Shown here: piece after piece, positions 56,658 through 64,000 of the stretch
How positions within the stretch are numbered: the first letter of the stretch is position 1
Layout of the letters: the number at the start of each line of letters is the position of its first letter
Assembly: GCF_024582835.1 (NCBI RefSeq)
Contig: NZ_CP102096.1
Coordinates: 62,001 to 126,000 of the forward strand
DNA from: Vibrio japonicus
GTDB taxonomy: Bacteria; Pseudomonadota; Gammaproteobacteria; Enterobacterales; Vibrionaceae
Reading direction: 5' to 3'
DNA: 64,000 nt
Notes under the pieces: generated by a model
What the model was told of the DNA's origin: nothing
What the model saw: the letters and a program-made list of their open reading frames with translations, nothing else
Databases searched by the model: none
Program-made: the position numbers and the translations under genes

Positions 56658-58196
56658 TTAAAGGGTCACTCCACCTTGATGAGGAGTTAGCCCATCCGAG
56701 AAAAGTTGTACCTCACTGATTTCATCGTAGTTCGCGACTGGCGCTACGCTTGGGTTGAGCGGATAGCTAATGTTATTGTGTTTTAGAATGTGCTGGTTGG
56801 GAACAGCGCCCCCACCACTAACAAACAGCACTAAATCCTGCCATGACTCACTGGCTGATTTTCCCAGATTGATGGGTGTGCGCACTAAGCTAATACGGCT
56901 GTTAAAGCGCCATTTCTGTTCATGATTTTCAAAAATGAGTAGGGTGCAGCCTCCAGAACCACACCAATCGAGTTGGGCTAAGAGTTCTTTGTTGCCATCA
57001 CCGTTGAGATCGTAAGTAAGCCAACGGTAGCGAGTACCTGTTGGATCGGTTTTGTGCATTCTGAAGTATTCTCGCAGTGCGCGGTCGACTTTGGGATTAA
57101 AGTCCGCACTGGATGGGATTTTTTCAGCCGTTAGTTCACGTGGTATGGCGGGTTGTTCCGCGTAACTCAGTGTTTGCTTCGATTGAAAGAGCGTCACCCC
57201 ACCGTCTGCGATGTCGTATACAACATCTCCTACTTTCTCTTTTTTAGTCGTCAGCTCATAGCCATCACGCGTATAGATACGTTCTGAGTTAAGAGGTTGT
57301 CCTTGAAGCTGCGTACCGACCACTTGAATTTGGTCTGGGTTGAGTTGTTGCCAGAATCCTTTCTCAACCGTATCTGCTTCACCACTTAGGTAGCTATAGG
57401 TTGTCTGAGCGGTATGATCAGGCTTCAGGTTCATGGTGACACTAAACGGTGTTCCTTTGGTTGCTTTGGCCTGGTAATCGGCTGACCAGTCCTGAGTAGC
57501 ATCATGGTTCGATAAGGTTGCGCAGCCTTGGTACGTTTTGCCATCTAACACCAAGTTCGATGTCCAACCGTAAAGACTGTCACTCATCCCGTCTTTGCAG
57601 CTACGTTGTGTGAGCTCAAGATGCCTACCTTCAAATTGATAACGTCGCTCGTCGTTTTCAATGTGACTCGAGGTGAGTGTTAATGTGCGCTTTTCCTCTC
57701 CTAGCTTGTTAAAGACGATACTCTCGTGTTCAAAACTGACCGACCAAAACGGTTCTGTACCAAAGGCTTTTGTGGGCGCTTCTGGTAAGGCGCAGCGGGC
57801 TGGATTTTCTGCGGTGAGGATATTGATTTGGTCAACAACGAATTGCGCGGTGTAATCGGCCGAATAGCCCTCGTTCTCTGCTCTCTTCAGGTGACCGATG
57901 ACTTCACCATAAAGTGGAGCATAGGGGGAGCGGACTAGGGTTAACCCTTGTTGAAATCGGTCCTGAGGAAGATCGAGCCAATACTGAGTTTGGCTACCAC
58001 AAGGGGTAATTGAGCGTACTTCGTGGCCCAGTACGATTTGCCCACGCATCACGAAGGTTTGCGGTTTCACTGAACTTGGATTGTCCAGTGTCGCTTGTGG
58101 TTTTATTGTAGAGCTTTCTTCTTTTATGGCCGTGGTCGAGCATGCCTGAATCGCTAACAAAGTAGCTAGCACGGCTGGGTTTTGCAGCGCCTTCAT
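56658..58196 (-). CDS. Multidomain lipoprotein, COG3650/NlpE-like
   Basis: 512 residues. Lipoprotein signal ending AIQAC (Cys19; Gln at -2 is unusual). About 35-115: small beta domain (SVKPQTFVMRGQIVLGHEVR in part). About 140-235: a COG3650/META-like module (FGTEPFWSVSFEHESIVF, RRYQFEGRHLEL, CATLSN). About 250-345: an NlpE-like segment (FSVTMNLKPDHTAQTTYSY). About 370-512: a C-terminal domain with an EF-hand-like DLNGDGNKELL (about 399) and LDWCGSGGCTLL. Likely anchored in the outer membrane facing the periplasm. Function unknown. Confidence 0.7.
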   Translation of the reverse strand: MKALQNPAVLATLLAIQACSTTAIKEESSTIKPQATLDNPSSVKPQTFVMRGQIVLGHEVRSITPCGSQTQYWLDLPQDRFQQGLTLVRSPYAPLYGEVIGHLKRAENEGYSADYTAQFVVDQINILTAENPARCALPEAPTKAFGTEPFWSVSFEHESIVFNKLGEEKRTLTLTSSHIENDERRYQFEGRHLELTQRSCKDGMSDSLYGWTSNLVLDGKTYQGCATLSNHDATQDWSADYQAKATKGTPFSVTMNLKPDHTAQTTYSYLSGEADTVEKGFWQQLNPDQIQVVGTQLQGQPLNSERIYTRDGYELTTKKEKVGDVVYDIADGGVTLFQSKQTLSYAEQPAIPRELTAEKIPSSADFNPKVDRALREYFRMHKTDPTGTRYRWLTYDLNGDGNKELLAQLDWCGSGGCTLLIFENHEQKWRFNSRISLVRTPINLGKSASESWQDLVLFVSGGGAVPNQHILKHNNISYPLNPSVAPVANYDEISEVQLFSDGLTPHQGGVTL

Positions 58197-58234
58197 GTTA
58201 TATCTTCCTCAATTTCAATCTCTCGGAAGTTATT

Positions 58235-58705
58235 ATGGCATATTGGCTATTTAAAACAGAACCAGACACTTTCTCAATTGACACTCTTCGCACGCAATCG
58301 ACTTCATGTTGGGAAGGGGTGCGCAATTATCAGGCGAGAAACATGATGCGAGATGAGATAAAAGAAGGCGATTTAGTGCTGATATATCACTCATCTTGCA
58401 AGAAAGTGGGTGTTGCGGGCATCGCTCGGGTGATAAAAGAAGCGTACCCTGATCACTTTGCTTTTGACCCAGAAAGTGCGTACTACGATCCCAAATCAAC
58501 CCGAGATAATCCACGTTGGGTGATGGTGGACATTGAATTTGTCCGTAAAACCGAACGTTTGATTTCGTTGTCTGTCATGAAAGCAATGCCTGAACTAGAA
58601 AATATGCCTTTGGTAAAGCGCGGTAATCGCCTTTCTATCATGCCTGTTAGCGAGGAAGAGTGGCAGGCGATTCTGTTGAAAGAAAAGCTACCAAGTCAGA
58701 GATAG
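58235..58705 (+). CDS. EVE-domain protein
   Basis: 156 residues forming one EVE (PUA-like) domain: MAYWLFKTEPDTFSID, WEGVRNYQARNMMRDEIKEGD, YHSSCKK, GVAGIARVIKEAYPD and DPRW-like DNPRWVMVDIEF. These domains bind modified bases; stand-alone EVE proteins of this type are widespread, with unproven targets. Divergent from the lipoprotein/DTW pair. Confidence 0.9.
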   Translation: MAYWLFKTEPDTFSIDTLRTQSTSCWEGVRNYQARNMMRDEIKEGDLVLIYHSSCKKVGVAGIARVIKEAYPDHFAFDPESAYYDPKSTRDNPRWVMVDIEFVRKTERLISLSVMKAMPELENMPLVKRGNRLSIMPVSEEEWQAILLKEKLPSQR

Positions 58706-58723
58706 CTATAAATCAGAGAGAAC

Positions 58724-58746
58724 AAAAAGGGCAGCAAATGCTGCCC
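58724..58746 (-). terminator. yigL terminator
   Basis: On the minus strand GGGCAGCA/TGCTGCCC with a 2-nt centre, followed by TTTTTG; convergent with the EVE gene. Confidence 0.85.
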
Positions 58747-58770
58747 AGATAGGATCGGGTTCGCTATGTC

Positions 58771-59598
58771 TTAGAATAAATGCGTATGCAGGTAGTGCGC
58801 GACAGCGTCATCTTCATTGCTGCCAATCACTTCATTCTCTGGCAGGGCGGCTTTTACCTTGTGGTGAGACGTCCCCATGACCAGCCCTTTGCCTGCCATT
58901 GATAACATTTCAACATCGTTCATGCCATCACCAAACGCAATGCAGTTTTCAAGAGAGAGGTCGAGAGACTGGGCGACTGCGTGTAGCGCATCTCCTTTAG
59001 ATACGCCAGCAGACATCACTTCCAGACACCATGGGGTCGAAAAGGCAATATTCAGCTTGTCACCAAACGCTTCGCGAAGTTTATTTTCAAATGTCACCAA
59101 ATGCTCGTGATCATGCGCAGGGTGAGTAAAAAAGATCTTCGCAATCCCATCAGTCGGTGCATTGCTTGAGTTGAAGCGCGTATAACTAAAGCCAGATTCA
59201 CTGTGGAATTTAGCCAGCATTTCGTCTTCGCGATCCAGTAGCCACTCCTCATTCTTATACATGTGGATAAAAATCTCTGGATCGTTTTTGATCGTGTCGA
59301 TCACGGGCTGGACCAGTTCTTGAGGAACATTCTTGCTGTACATCAGCTGATCGTTTTGGTCATGAACGCGCGCGCCGTTAGAGGTAATCATATAGGCTGG
59401 AATACCAGAAATCTCTCGGATCCCAGCCACGTCGACATGATGGCGTCCGGTCGCAAAGATGAAGGTATAGCCCTTATTGTGCAGCTCTTTTAGCGTTCGC
59501 TTGGAAAAGTCACTGAGCTGGTGGTTAGGTGCCAGCAATGTTCCATCAAGATCGGAAGCGACAATGCGGAATGGCGTGTCTTTGCGTGTTTCGCTCAT
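58771..59598 (-). CDS. yigL: Cof-type HAD phosphatase YigL
   Basis: 275 residues from the ATG at 59598, with GAGGG 5 nt upstream. HAD-IIB sugar/cofactor phosphatase: motif I ASDLDGTLLAPNH (about 14-26), motif II in ITSNGARV, motif III Lys in VSKGDALHAV and motif IV FGDGMNDVEML (about 227). E. coli YigL dephosphorylates pyridoxal phosphate and sugar phosphates and belongs to the response to phosphosugar stress. Next to pldB, as in E. coli. Confidence 0.9.
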   Translation of the reverse strand: MSETRKDTPFRIVASDLDGTLLAPNHQLSDFSKRTLKELHNKGYTFIFATGRHHVDVAGIREISGIPAYMITSNGARVHDQNDQLMYSKNVPQELVQPVIDTIKNDPEIFIHMYKNEEWLLDREDEMLAKFHSESGFSYTRFNSSNAPTDGIAKIFFTHPAHDHEHLVTFENKLREAFGDKLNIAFSTPWCLEVMSAGVSKGDALHAVAQSLDLSLENCIAFGDGMNDVEMLSMAGKGLVMGTSHHKVKAALPENEVIGSNEDDAVAHYLHTHLF

Positions 59599-59669
59599 AT
59601 TACCCTCGTAATTATGAATAGATCGACCCAAGTGGGGTTGAGGGAATAGTGTACTTTATTGGAAAGGGG

Positions 59670-59694
59670 AAAAAGAGGGTAAAGATCACCCTCT
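59670..59694 (-). terminator. pldB terminator
   Basis: On the minus strand AGAGGGT/ACCCTCT with a 7-nt loop, followed by TTTTTCCCC, 8 nt after the pldB stop. Confidence 0.75.
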
Positions 59695-59702
59695 GCCTTT
59701 TC

Positions 59703-60704
59703 CTATTTTTGCGAAAGTTGGGGAGAAAAGAACTGAACAATAGAATCCAATGCTTTGTTTCGATACTCGTCTGTTTCGAATAACAGTTCATGACGCGCAC
59801 CATAGACAATGTTCATTGCGCAGTGTGCATTGGTTTTAGCTAACTTTTTAATAAATTGCATTTGATGTGCGTTGGAGACGATCTGATCGTCGCTGGCTTG
59901 AAGCAGCAGTAATGGGATTTGAATATGTCTTGTCATCAGAATGCACTGCTTGGAAGACATCAGCCCTTGCCACACCCAGCGAGTACTAGCGCCGCCAATT
60001 TTGAGTTCAGGTTTTTGCTCATATAAGTCACGAAACCAGTGGTAACGAATAGAACTTTGACTCAAAAAGTTGCCTTCAAATGGCTTGGGAAAATAGGCAA
60101 CTTGGCCTGGTGCAAAGGTAGGCTTGGGATGATACGCAGTAAGGCACTGACCAAGAAAGCATGCGACAGGCTTTAAATGCCAAGGTAAGTTGACACCAAA
60201 CATAGGCGCGCTTAATGCCATAGCGCTAAATGGATGCTTTGGATAGGTTTGTACATAGCGTGTGGCGATGTTGCCACCCATAGAATGGCCTAACAGATAG
60301 CAGTGGTCGTAATGCTCTAGGTCAAAGTAACGAACTAAAACATCCAAATCCTTCACGTAGTCTGCAAACTCTTCGACATAACCCATCTCTTTATCTTCGA
60401 TCAGTCGATCTGACATCCCTTGACCACGGTGATCGTAAGAATAAATATCGTATCCCTGTTGGAAAAGGTCGAAAAACAATTCTTGGTACTTCCACGTGCA
60501 TTCAATGCGACCGTTAACAACTACAATGGCTTTTCGATGCTCCGGATTCGACAGCTTGATCCAAAATAGATTGGTTTTATCGAAGGACTTGATAAATCCT
60601 TCTTCTCGAGATTGCCAAAAGCTGCTTATGCGGTCATTGATTGCTTGCTCAAAATCTGGCTCTTGAGTATAAGGAATTGGATTTATGGAACTCGAAATAT
60701 TCAT
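59703..60704 (-). CDS. pldB: Lysophospholipase L2 (PldB), alpha/beta hydrolase
   Basis: 333 residues (E. coli 340). Hydrolyses lysophospholipids at the inner membrane. Oxyanion-side motif VVVNGRIECTWKY, then SYDHRGQGMSDR, nucleophile Ser in LLGHSMGGNIA (about 150), Asp in LQASDDQIVS (about 279) and His in GARHELLFE (about 311). No signal peptide. Next to yigL and divergent from the RhtB-type exporter, a gene group shared with E. coli. Confidence 0.93.
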   Translation of the reverse strand: MNISSSINPIPYTQEPDFEQAINDRISSFWQSREEGFIKSFDKTNLFWIKLSNPEHRKAIVVVNGRIECTWKYQELFFDLFQQGYDIYSYDHRGQGMSDRLIEDKEMGYVEEFADYVKDLDVLVRYFDLEHYDHCYLLGHSMGGNIATRYVQTYPKHPFSAMALSAPMFGVNLPWHLKPVACFLGQCLTAYHPKPTFAPGQVAYFPKPFEGNFLSQSSIRYHWFRDLYEQKPELKIGGASTRWVWQGLMSSKQCILMTRHIQIPLLLLQASDDQIVSNAHQMQFIKKLAKTNAHCAMNIVYGARHELLFETDEYRNKALDSIVQFFSPQLSQK

Positions 60705-60787
60705 TTACAAGGATAGCCTAGAGTACTATTTCTTAAACTAAGCTAAATTATGTGTGTCCGACACATTTTAGTCGAGAGGAAAACGCC

Positions 60788-61405
60788 ATGGAAATGCATG
60801 TTTGGCTGGCTTATGTGGTCACAGCCATTGTTTTTAGCCTTGCTCCCGGTTCAGGGACAGTCAATTCAATCAGTAACGGTATTAGCTATGGCACTCGCCG
60901 CTCACTTGCCGCCATTGCTGGTCTACAGATTGGTTTGGCGATTCACATCACTTTGGTTGGGGCTGGCATTGGTGCTTTGGTTGCACAATCTGCGTTTGCT
61001 TTTAGCGCCATCAAATGGATTGGGGCAGCGTATTTGGTCTGGTTAGGCATTCAAAAATGGCGCGATAAATCAGAGATATCGACTTCTGAAGCGGCTCAAG
61101 GTTTATCTAGCTTGACCTTGATGAAGAACGCCGTATTGATTAATCTGACGAACCCCAAGTCTATCGTCTTTTTAGTGGCGTTATTTCCGCAATTCATCGA
61201 TCCAGCTAAAGACCAGCTGACTCAGTTTGCGGTATTAGGTCTGACAACGGTTCTAATTGATGCGATAGTGATGTTGGGTTACACCTCACTCGCGTCACGA
61301 TTAGGCCGTTTTATTCGTTCTGAACAGGTAATGAGCAAAGTGAACAAACTTTTTGGTTCAATGTTTGTTGGCTGTGGTGCGCTCCTTGCCTCGGCGAAAG
61401 CATAA
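60788..61405 (+). CDS. rhtB: RhtB-family homoserine/threonine-type exporter
   Basis: 205 residues from the ATG at 60788 (E. coli RhtB 206), with AGAGGA 7-8 nt upstream; the open frame begins 12 codons earlier without support. Six membrane helices and the LysE/RhtB motifs LAPGSGTVNSISNGISYGTRR (in part SGTVNSISNGISYG) and NLTNPKSIVFLVALFPQF. Exports homoserine and threonine or homoserine lactone in relatives. The second LysE-superfamily exporter of this window. Confidence 0.85.
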   Translation: MEMHVWLAYVVTAIVFSLAPGSGTVNSISNGISYGTRRSLAAIAGLQIGLAIHITLVGAGIGALVAQSAFAFSAIKWIGAAYLVWLGIQKWRDKSEISTSEAAQGLSSLTLMKNAVLINLTNPKSIVFLVALFPQFIDPAKDQLTQFAVLGLTTVLIDAIVMLGYTSLASRLGRFIRSEQVMSKVNKLFGSMFVGCGALLASAKA

Positions 61406-61422
61406 TTCGTGAAAGGTAATGA

Positions 61423-62661
61423 ATGCAGCAATTTATGCGTGAAACATATGTAGCAAGGCAGCCTATTCTCAATGCAAAACGGCAAACGTTAGGGTACGAA
61501 TTGCTGTTTCGTGATGGGGAAAGTAACGCCTATCCCACGCATATTGACTCCAACCGAGCGACGTATCGTCTGATTGTCGAAAACTTCTTATCCATGGGGA
61601 CGAATCCGTCGCTCAGCAGCTCTCGCTGTTTTATTAATTTTCCGCATGAAAGCCTTATTCGCCGATTACCTCTGATTCTACCCAAGAATAAAATTGTGGT
61701 GGAAGTTCTGGAGACTTGCATACCTAACGATGAGTTGTTTGAAGCGATTAAAGAAATCAGCCGCTCAGGGTATCTCATTGCACTGGACGACTTTGTCTAC
61801 AGCCCTGAATGGGAACGCTTTCTGCCTTTTGTCCAAATAATTAAACTGGACATTATGGCGATGGGGCTAGACGCGGCGTGTGACTTGGTTAAAGATCGCC
61901 TGTCGAAAGGCACCAAACGCAAGTTCTTGGCGGAAAGAGTAGAAACAGAACAAGAGTTTATCGCTACGCGCTCTGCTGGTTTCTCTTTGTTTCAAGGTTA
62001 TTTTTTCAGTAAGCCAGTCATCAGTCGGCAAAGCTACCTTAGCCCTGAGCACCTCATTGCGATGGAACTCTTTGCTGAGGTGTGTAAGTCAGAAGTCGAT
62101 TTTGAAAAAGTGGAAGCGATTGTGGCGAAGGACGTGTCGCTTTCGTACAAGCTACTCCGTTTCGTGAATACGATGTCTGATCGACTGGAAGTGACGATTT
62201 CTTCTTTTCGTCAGGCGCTTATCTATCTAGGTCAGGATAGATTGAAGATATTTGTGTCACTGGCAGTGGCTTCGTTTGTTTCTTCCAACAAGCCGAAAGA
62301 GCTCTATACCCTGTCTTTGCAGCGAGCGCAGTTTTTTCAACTGATGGCAAGCTCAAACCCTTTTAGTCAGTACCGAGATCAGGCGTTTCTTATCGGCTTG
62401 TTTTCTATGCTGGATGCGTTATTGGATAGTTCATTAAGTGAGCTTGTTTCTGAATTACCTCTGAATTCAGTCATCAAACAGGCATTACTGCAACGTCAAG
62501 GTCCATACGGTGTGCTTCTGGGCATTGAAGAGTGCTATGAGCGTGCTGATTGGCAAGGATTGCAGTCGGCTTGTCACCAGCTCAACTTGTCGGTCAACGA
62601 AGTCTTACTGAAACTGACACAAGCGCAGCGTTGGAGCCACGACTTGAACAGCGTCGTTTAG
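61423..62661 (+). CDS. EAL-HDOD signalling protein (CdgJ/YuxH-like)
   Basis: 412 residues. The EAL-like part (about 6-200) has YELLFRDGE in place of the EALxR motif, and DDFVYS, KLDIM and LAERVETEQEF later on, so several metal-binding residues of active phosphodiesterases are altered. It is followed by an HDOD domain (about 205-395: VAKDVSLSYKLLRFVNT, SFRQALIYLGQDRLKIFVSLA). Proteins of this layout control motility and biofilm in Vibrio; V. cholerae CdgJ is an example. Seventeen nt after rhtB, but probably separate in function. Likely c-di-GMP-binding or inactive rather than hydrolytic. Confidence 0.87.
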   Translation: MQQFMRETYVARQPILNAKRQTLGYELLFRDGESNAYPTHIDSNRATYRLIVENFLSMGTNPSLSSSRCFINFPHESLIRRLPLILPKNKIVVEVLETCIPNDELFEAIKEISRSGYLIALDDFVYSPEWERFLPFVQIIKLDIMAMGLDAACDLVKDRLSKGTKRKFLAERVETEQEFIATRSAGFSLFQGYFFSKPVISRQSYLSPEHLIAMELFAEVCKSEVDFEKVEAIVAKDVSLSYKLLRFVNTMSDRLEVTISSFRQALIYLGQDRLKIFVSLAVASFVSSNKPKELYTLSLQRAQFFQLMASSNPFSQYRDQAFLIGLFSMLDALLDSSLSELVSELPLNSVIKQALLQRQGPYGVLLGIEECYERADWQGLQSACHQLNLSVNEVLLKLTQAQRWSHDLNSVV

Positions 62662-62773
62662 ACGTTATCGCTCACACCCCACACATGAATCTTTTGTGAC
62701 AATGAATCCGACTGGATTGATCTCTTTCTTCTTTTAATTAAATATATACGCATATCCATATATGAGAATGTTT

Positions 62774-63115
62774 ATGTTACCTCACCAGTTTTTTAAATTG
62801 CTCTCTGATGAGACTCGCGTTCGCTGCTTGATGCTGATCGTGCGTGAAGAATGCCTGTCGGTGGGTGAGCTGACAGAAGCCTTGCAAGAAAGTCAGCCAA
62901 AAGTCTCACGTCATTTAGCGCAGCTGCGTTCAAGCGGAATTCTTATTGATGTTCGCCAGGGCCAGTGGGTGTTCTATCGCCTTGTCGCGGATTTGCCCGG
63001 CTGGATGAGAAAGCTGATCGATGACTTGGTCGCATCAAACTGCCTGAAAACCGAGTATCAGCAAGATATAGAAAGACTTCATACCATGCAGGCTCGCCCT
63101 GTGTGTTGTCAGTGA
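62774..63115 (+). CDS. arsR: ArsR-family transcriptional repressor
   Basis: 113 residues from the ATG at 62774 (GAGA 6 nt before); in-frame ATGs at 62762 and 62768 are alternatives. Winged helix-turn-helix: HQFFKLLSDETRVRCLMLIV, LSVGELTEALQESQPKVSRHLAQL and the wing GQWVFYRL. The classical metal site ELCVC is replaced by EECLSVGEL; cysteines available for As(III) are Cys18, Cys27 and the C-terminal CC pair. Forty-six nt upstream of a GAPDH gene of the arsenate-resistance type. The region just before it is A/T-rich with an imperfect palindrome CATATCCATATATG (62752-62765). Confidence 0.85.
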   Translation: MLPHQFFKLLSDETRVRCLMLIVREECLSVGELTEALQESQPKVSRHLAQLRSSGILIDVRQGQWVFYRLVADLPGWMRKLIDDLVASNCLKTEYQQDIERLHTMQARPVCCQ

Positions 63116-63161
63116 TTTGAATAGATTGAAACAAACAATTTGAAATGGAAGAGATAGAGTT

Positions 63162-64000
63162 ATGACGATTAAAGTAGGTATCAACGGTTTTGGCCGTATT
63201 GGACGTTTAGCACTACGTGCAGCGTTTGACTGGGAAGAGTTAGAATTTGTGCAAATCAATGACGTGGCTGGTGATGCAGCAACGCTAGCACACCTTCTTG
63301 AATTCGACTCAGTACAAGGCCGTTGGCACCACGAAGTGAAGTCTGAAGGCAATGAGATCATGATTAACGGTCAAGTGGTTAAAACAACTCAAGAGAAAGA
63401 AATTTCTGCCGTTGATTGGTCTGGCTGCGATGTGGTGATTGAAGCGACAGGAGTACACCGTAAGACATCGTTCCTGAACCAATACCTAGAGCAAGGTGTA
63501 AAGCGCGTGGTGGTTTCTGCTCCAGTGAAAGAAGAAGGTGTGGCAAACATCGTGGTGGGTGTGAATGACCACATCTTTGACCCGGCAATCCATAAGATCG
63601 TGACTGCGGCTTCTTGTACCACAAACTGTATTGCGCCTGTTGTGAAAGTGATTCACGAGAAACTGGGTATTGAGCAATCGTCATTTACCACCATTCATGA
63701 CCTAACCAATACGCAGACGATTCTGGACGCGCCACATAAAGATTTACGTCGTGCTCGCGCGTGTGGAATGAGCCTGATTCCAACCACGACAGGTTCAGCG
63801 AAAGCCATCGTTGAAATCTTCCCTGAGCTGCAAGACAAAATCAACGGTCACGCGGTTCGCGTACCATTAGCGAATGCGTCTTTGACTGACATTATCTTCG
63901 ATGTGAAGCGCGATACCACAGCAGAAGAAGTGAACGCACTGCTAAAAGAAGCGTCTGAAGGTGAGCTAAAAGGCATTCTTGGTTTTGAAGAGCGCCCTCT
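63162..64000 (+). CDS. ArsJ-associated glyceraldehyde-3-phosphate dehydrogenase (partial, cut by the window end)
   Basis: At least 279 residues; the frame is open to the last base. NAD-binding [16 protein letters not shown] (9-24), catalytic Cys152 in SCTTNC, and the distinctive [16 protein letters not shown] where housekeeping GAPDH has a TTVHAxTxTQ-like segment. The position directly after arsR points to the GAPDH that makes 1-arseno-3-phosphoglycerate, which the ArsJ exporter removes. arsJ would be expected just beyond the window. If not, it is an ordinary second GAPDH. Confidence 0.85.
   Translation, partial: MTIKVGINGFGRIGRLALRAAFDWEELEFVQINDVAGDAATLAHLLEFDSVQGRWHHEVKSEGNEIMINGQVVKTTQEKEISAVDWSGCDVVIEATGVHRKTSFLNQYLEQGVKRVVVSAPVKEEGVANIVVGVNDHIFDPAIHKIVTAASCTTNCIAPVVKVIHEKLGIEQSSFTTIHDLTNTQTILDAPHKDLRRARACGMSLIPTTTGSAKAIVEIFPELQDKINGHAVRVPLANASLTDIIFDVKRDTTAEEVNALLKEASEGELKGILGFEERP

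Noticed and set aside
60750..61046. 98-residue plus-strand frame at the start of rhtB
   Set aside because: A shifted frame over the first half of the exporter gene; the other frame encodes the conserved RhtB motifs.

Overview
This window is a piece of a Vibrio (Vibrionaceae) main chromosome, in the origin-proximal housekeeping region. Three things suggest this: gamma-proteobacterial gene order (hemCDXY divergent from cyaA, then cyaY, lptM, lysA, dapF, DUF484, xerC, yigB; rarD next to recQ; rhtB, pldB and yigL together; rhlB/gppA, trxA, rho), an rRNA operon with a tRNA-Asp, and vibrio-style accessory genes (EAL-HDOD protein, ubiD-ferredoxin-fre operon, a CsrB-type RNA). I could not assign a species.

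Layout. 0.1-3.7 kb: oligopeptide-type ABC importer (binding protein plus two permeases, no ATPase genes). 3.9-4.8 kb: SPOR-domain exported protein. 4.9-9.2 kb: lipoprotein with Ig-like domains, then an ECF-type sigma factor and a membrane Ser/Thr kinase that overlap by 4 bp; this looks like a self-contained signalling unit. 9.3-13.9 kb: gor, rlmJ, prlC. 13.9-16.4 kb: a bufferin-type RiPP operon (bufA precursor, MNIO enzyme bufB, bufC, DoxX protein). 16.7-18.9 kb: uvrD behind a LexA-like box. 19.4-19.9 kb, minus strand: an unannotated CsrB-family RNA with about 28 GGA motifs and its own promoter and terminator. 20-24.5 kb: ggt (with a striking structured leader), a LysE exporter, an AraC regulator, rarD. 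24.6-27.8 kb: recQ, DUF3630, and a queuosine-precursor transporter behind a probable preQ1 riboswitch. 27.8-33.6 kb: gppA, rhlB, trxA, rho and an unknown exported protein. 33.7-36.5 kb: ubiD (with an internally duplicated C-terminal module), ferredoxin, fre.

36.6-42.2 kb holds a complete rrn operon: P1/P2, boxA, 16S, tRNA-free spacer, 23S, 5S, tRNA-Asp. An IS630-family element (42.3-43.4 kb, two out-of-frame ORFs) sits just behind it. Then come the haem operon hemCDXY (minus) and, divergently, cyaA; then cyaY and the lptM-lysA-dapF-DUF484-xerC-yigB run. 55.9-60.7 kb: an EAL-domain remnant, a DTW-domain protein, a large lipoprotein, an EVE protein, a Cof-type HAD phosphatase and pldB. 60.8-64 kb: an RhtB-type exporter, an EAL-HDOD protein, and the start of an arsenate-resistance unit (arsR plus the ArsJ-type GAPDH, cut by the window end).

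The most rewarding points are the sigma/kinase/lipoprotein unit with a DFN in place of the kinase DFG motif, the bufferin operon, the CsrB-type RNA, the ggt leader whose 14 bases are exactly complementary to codons 1-5 of ggt, and the preQ1 riboswitch candidate. No searches or folding programs were run; all family names come from reading motifs, and all base-pairing was done by eye.
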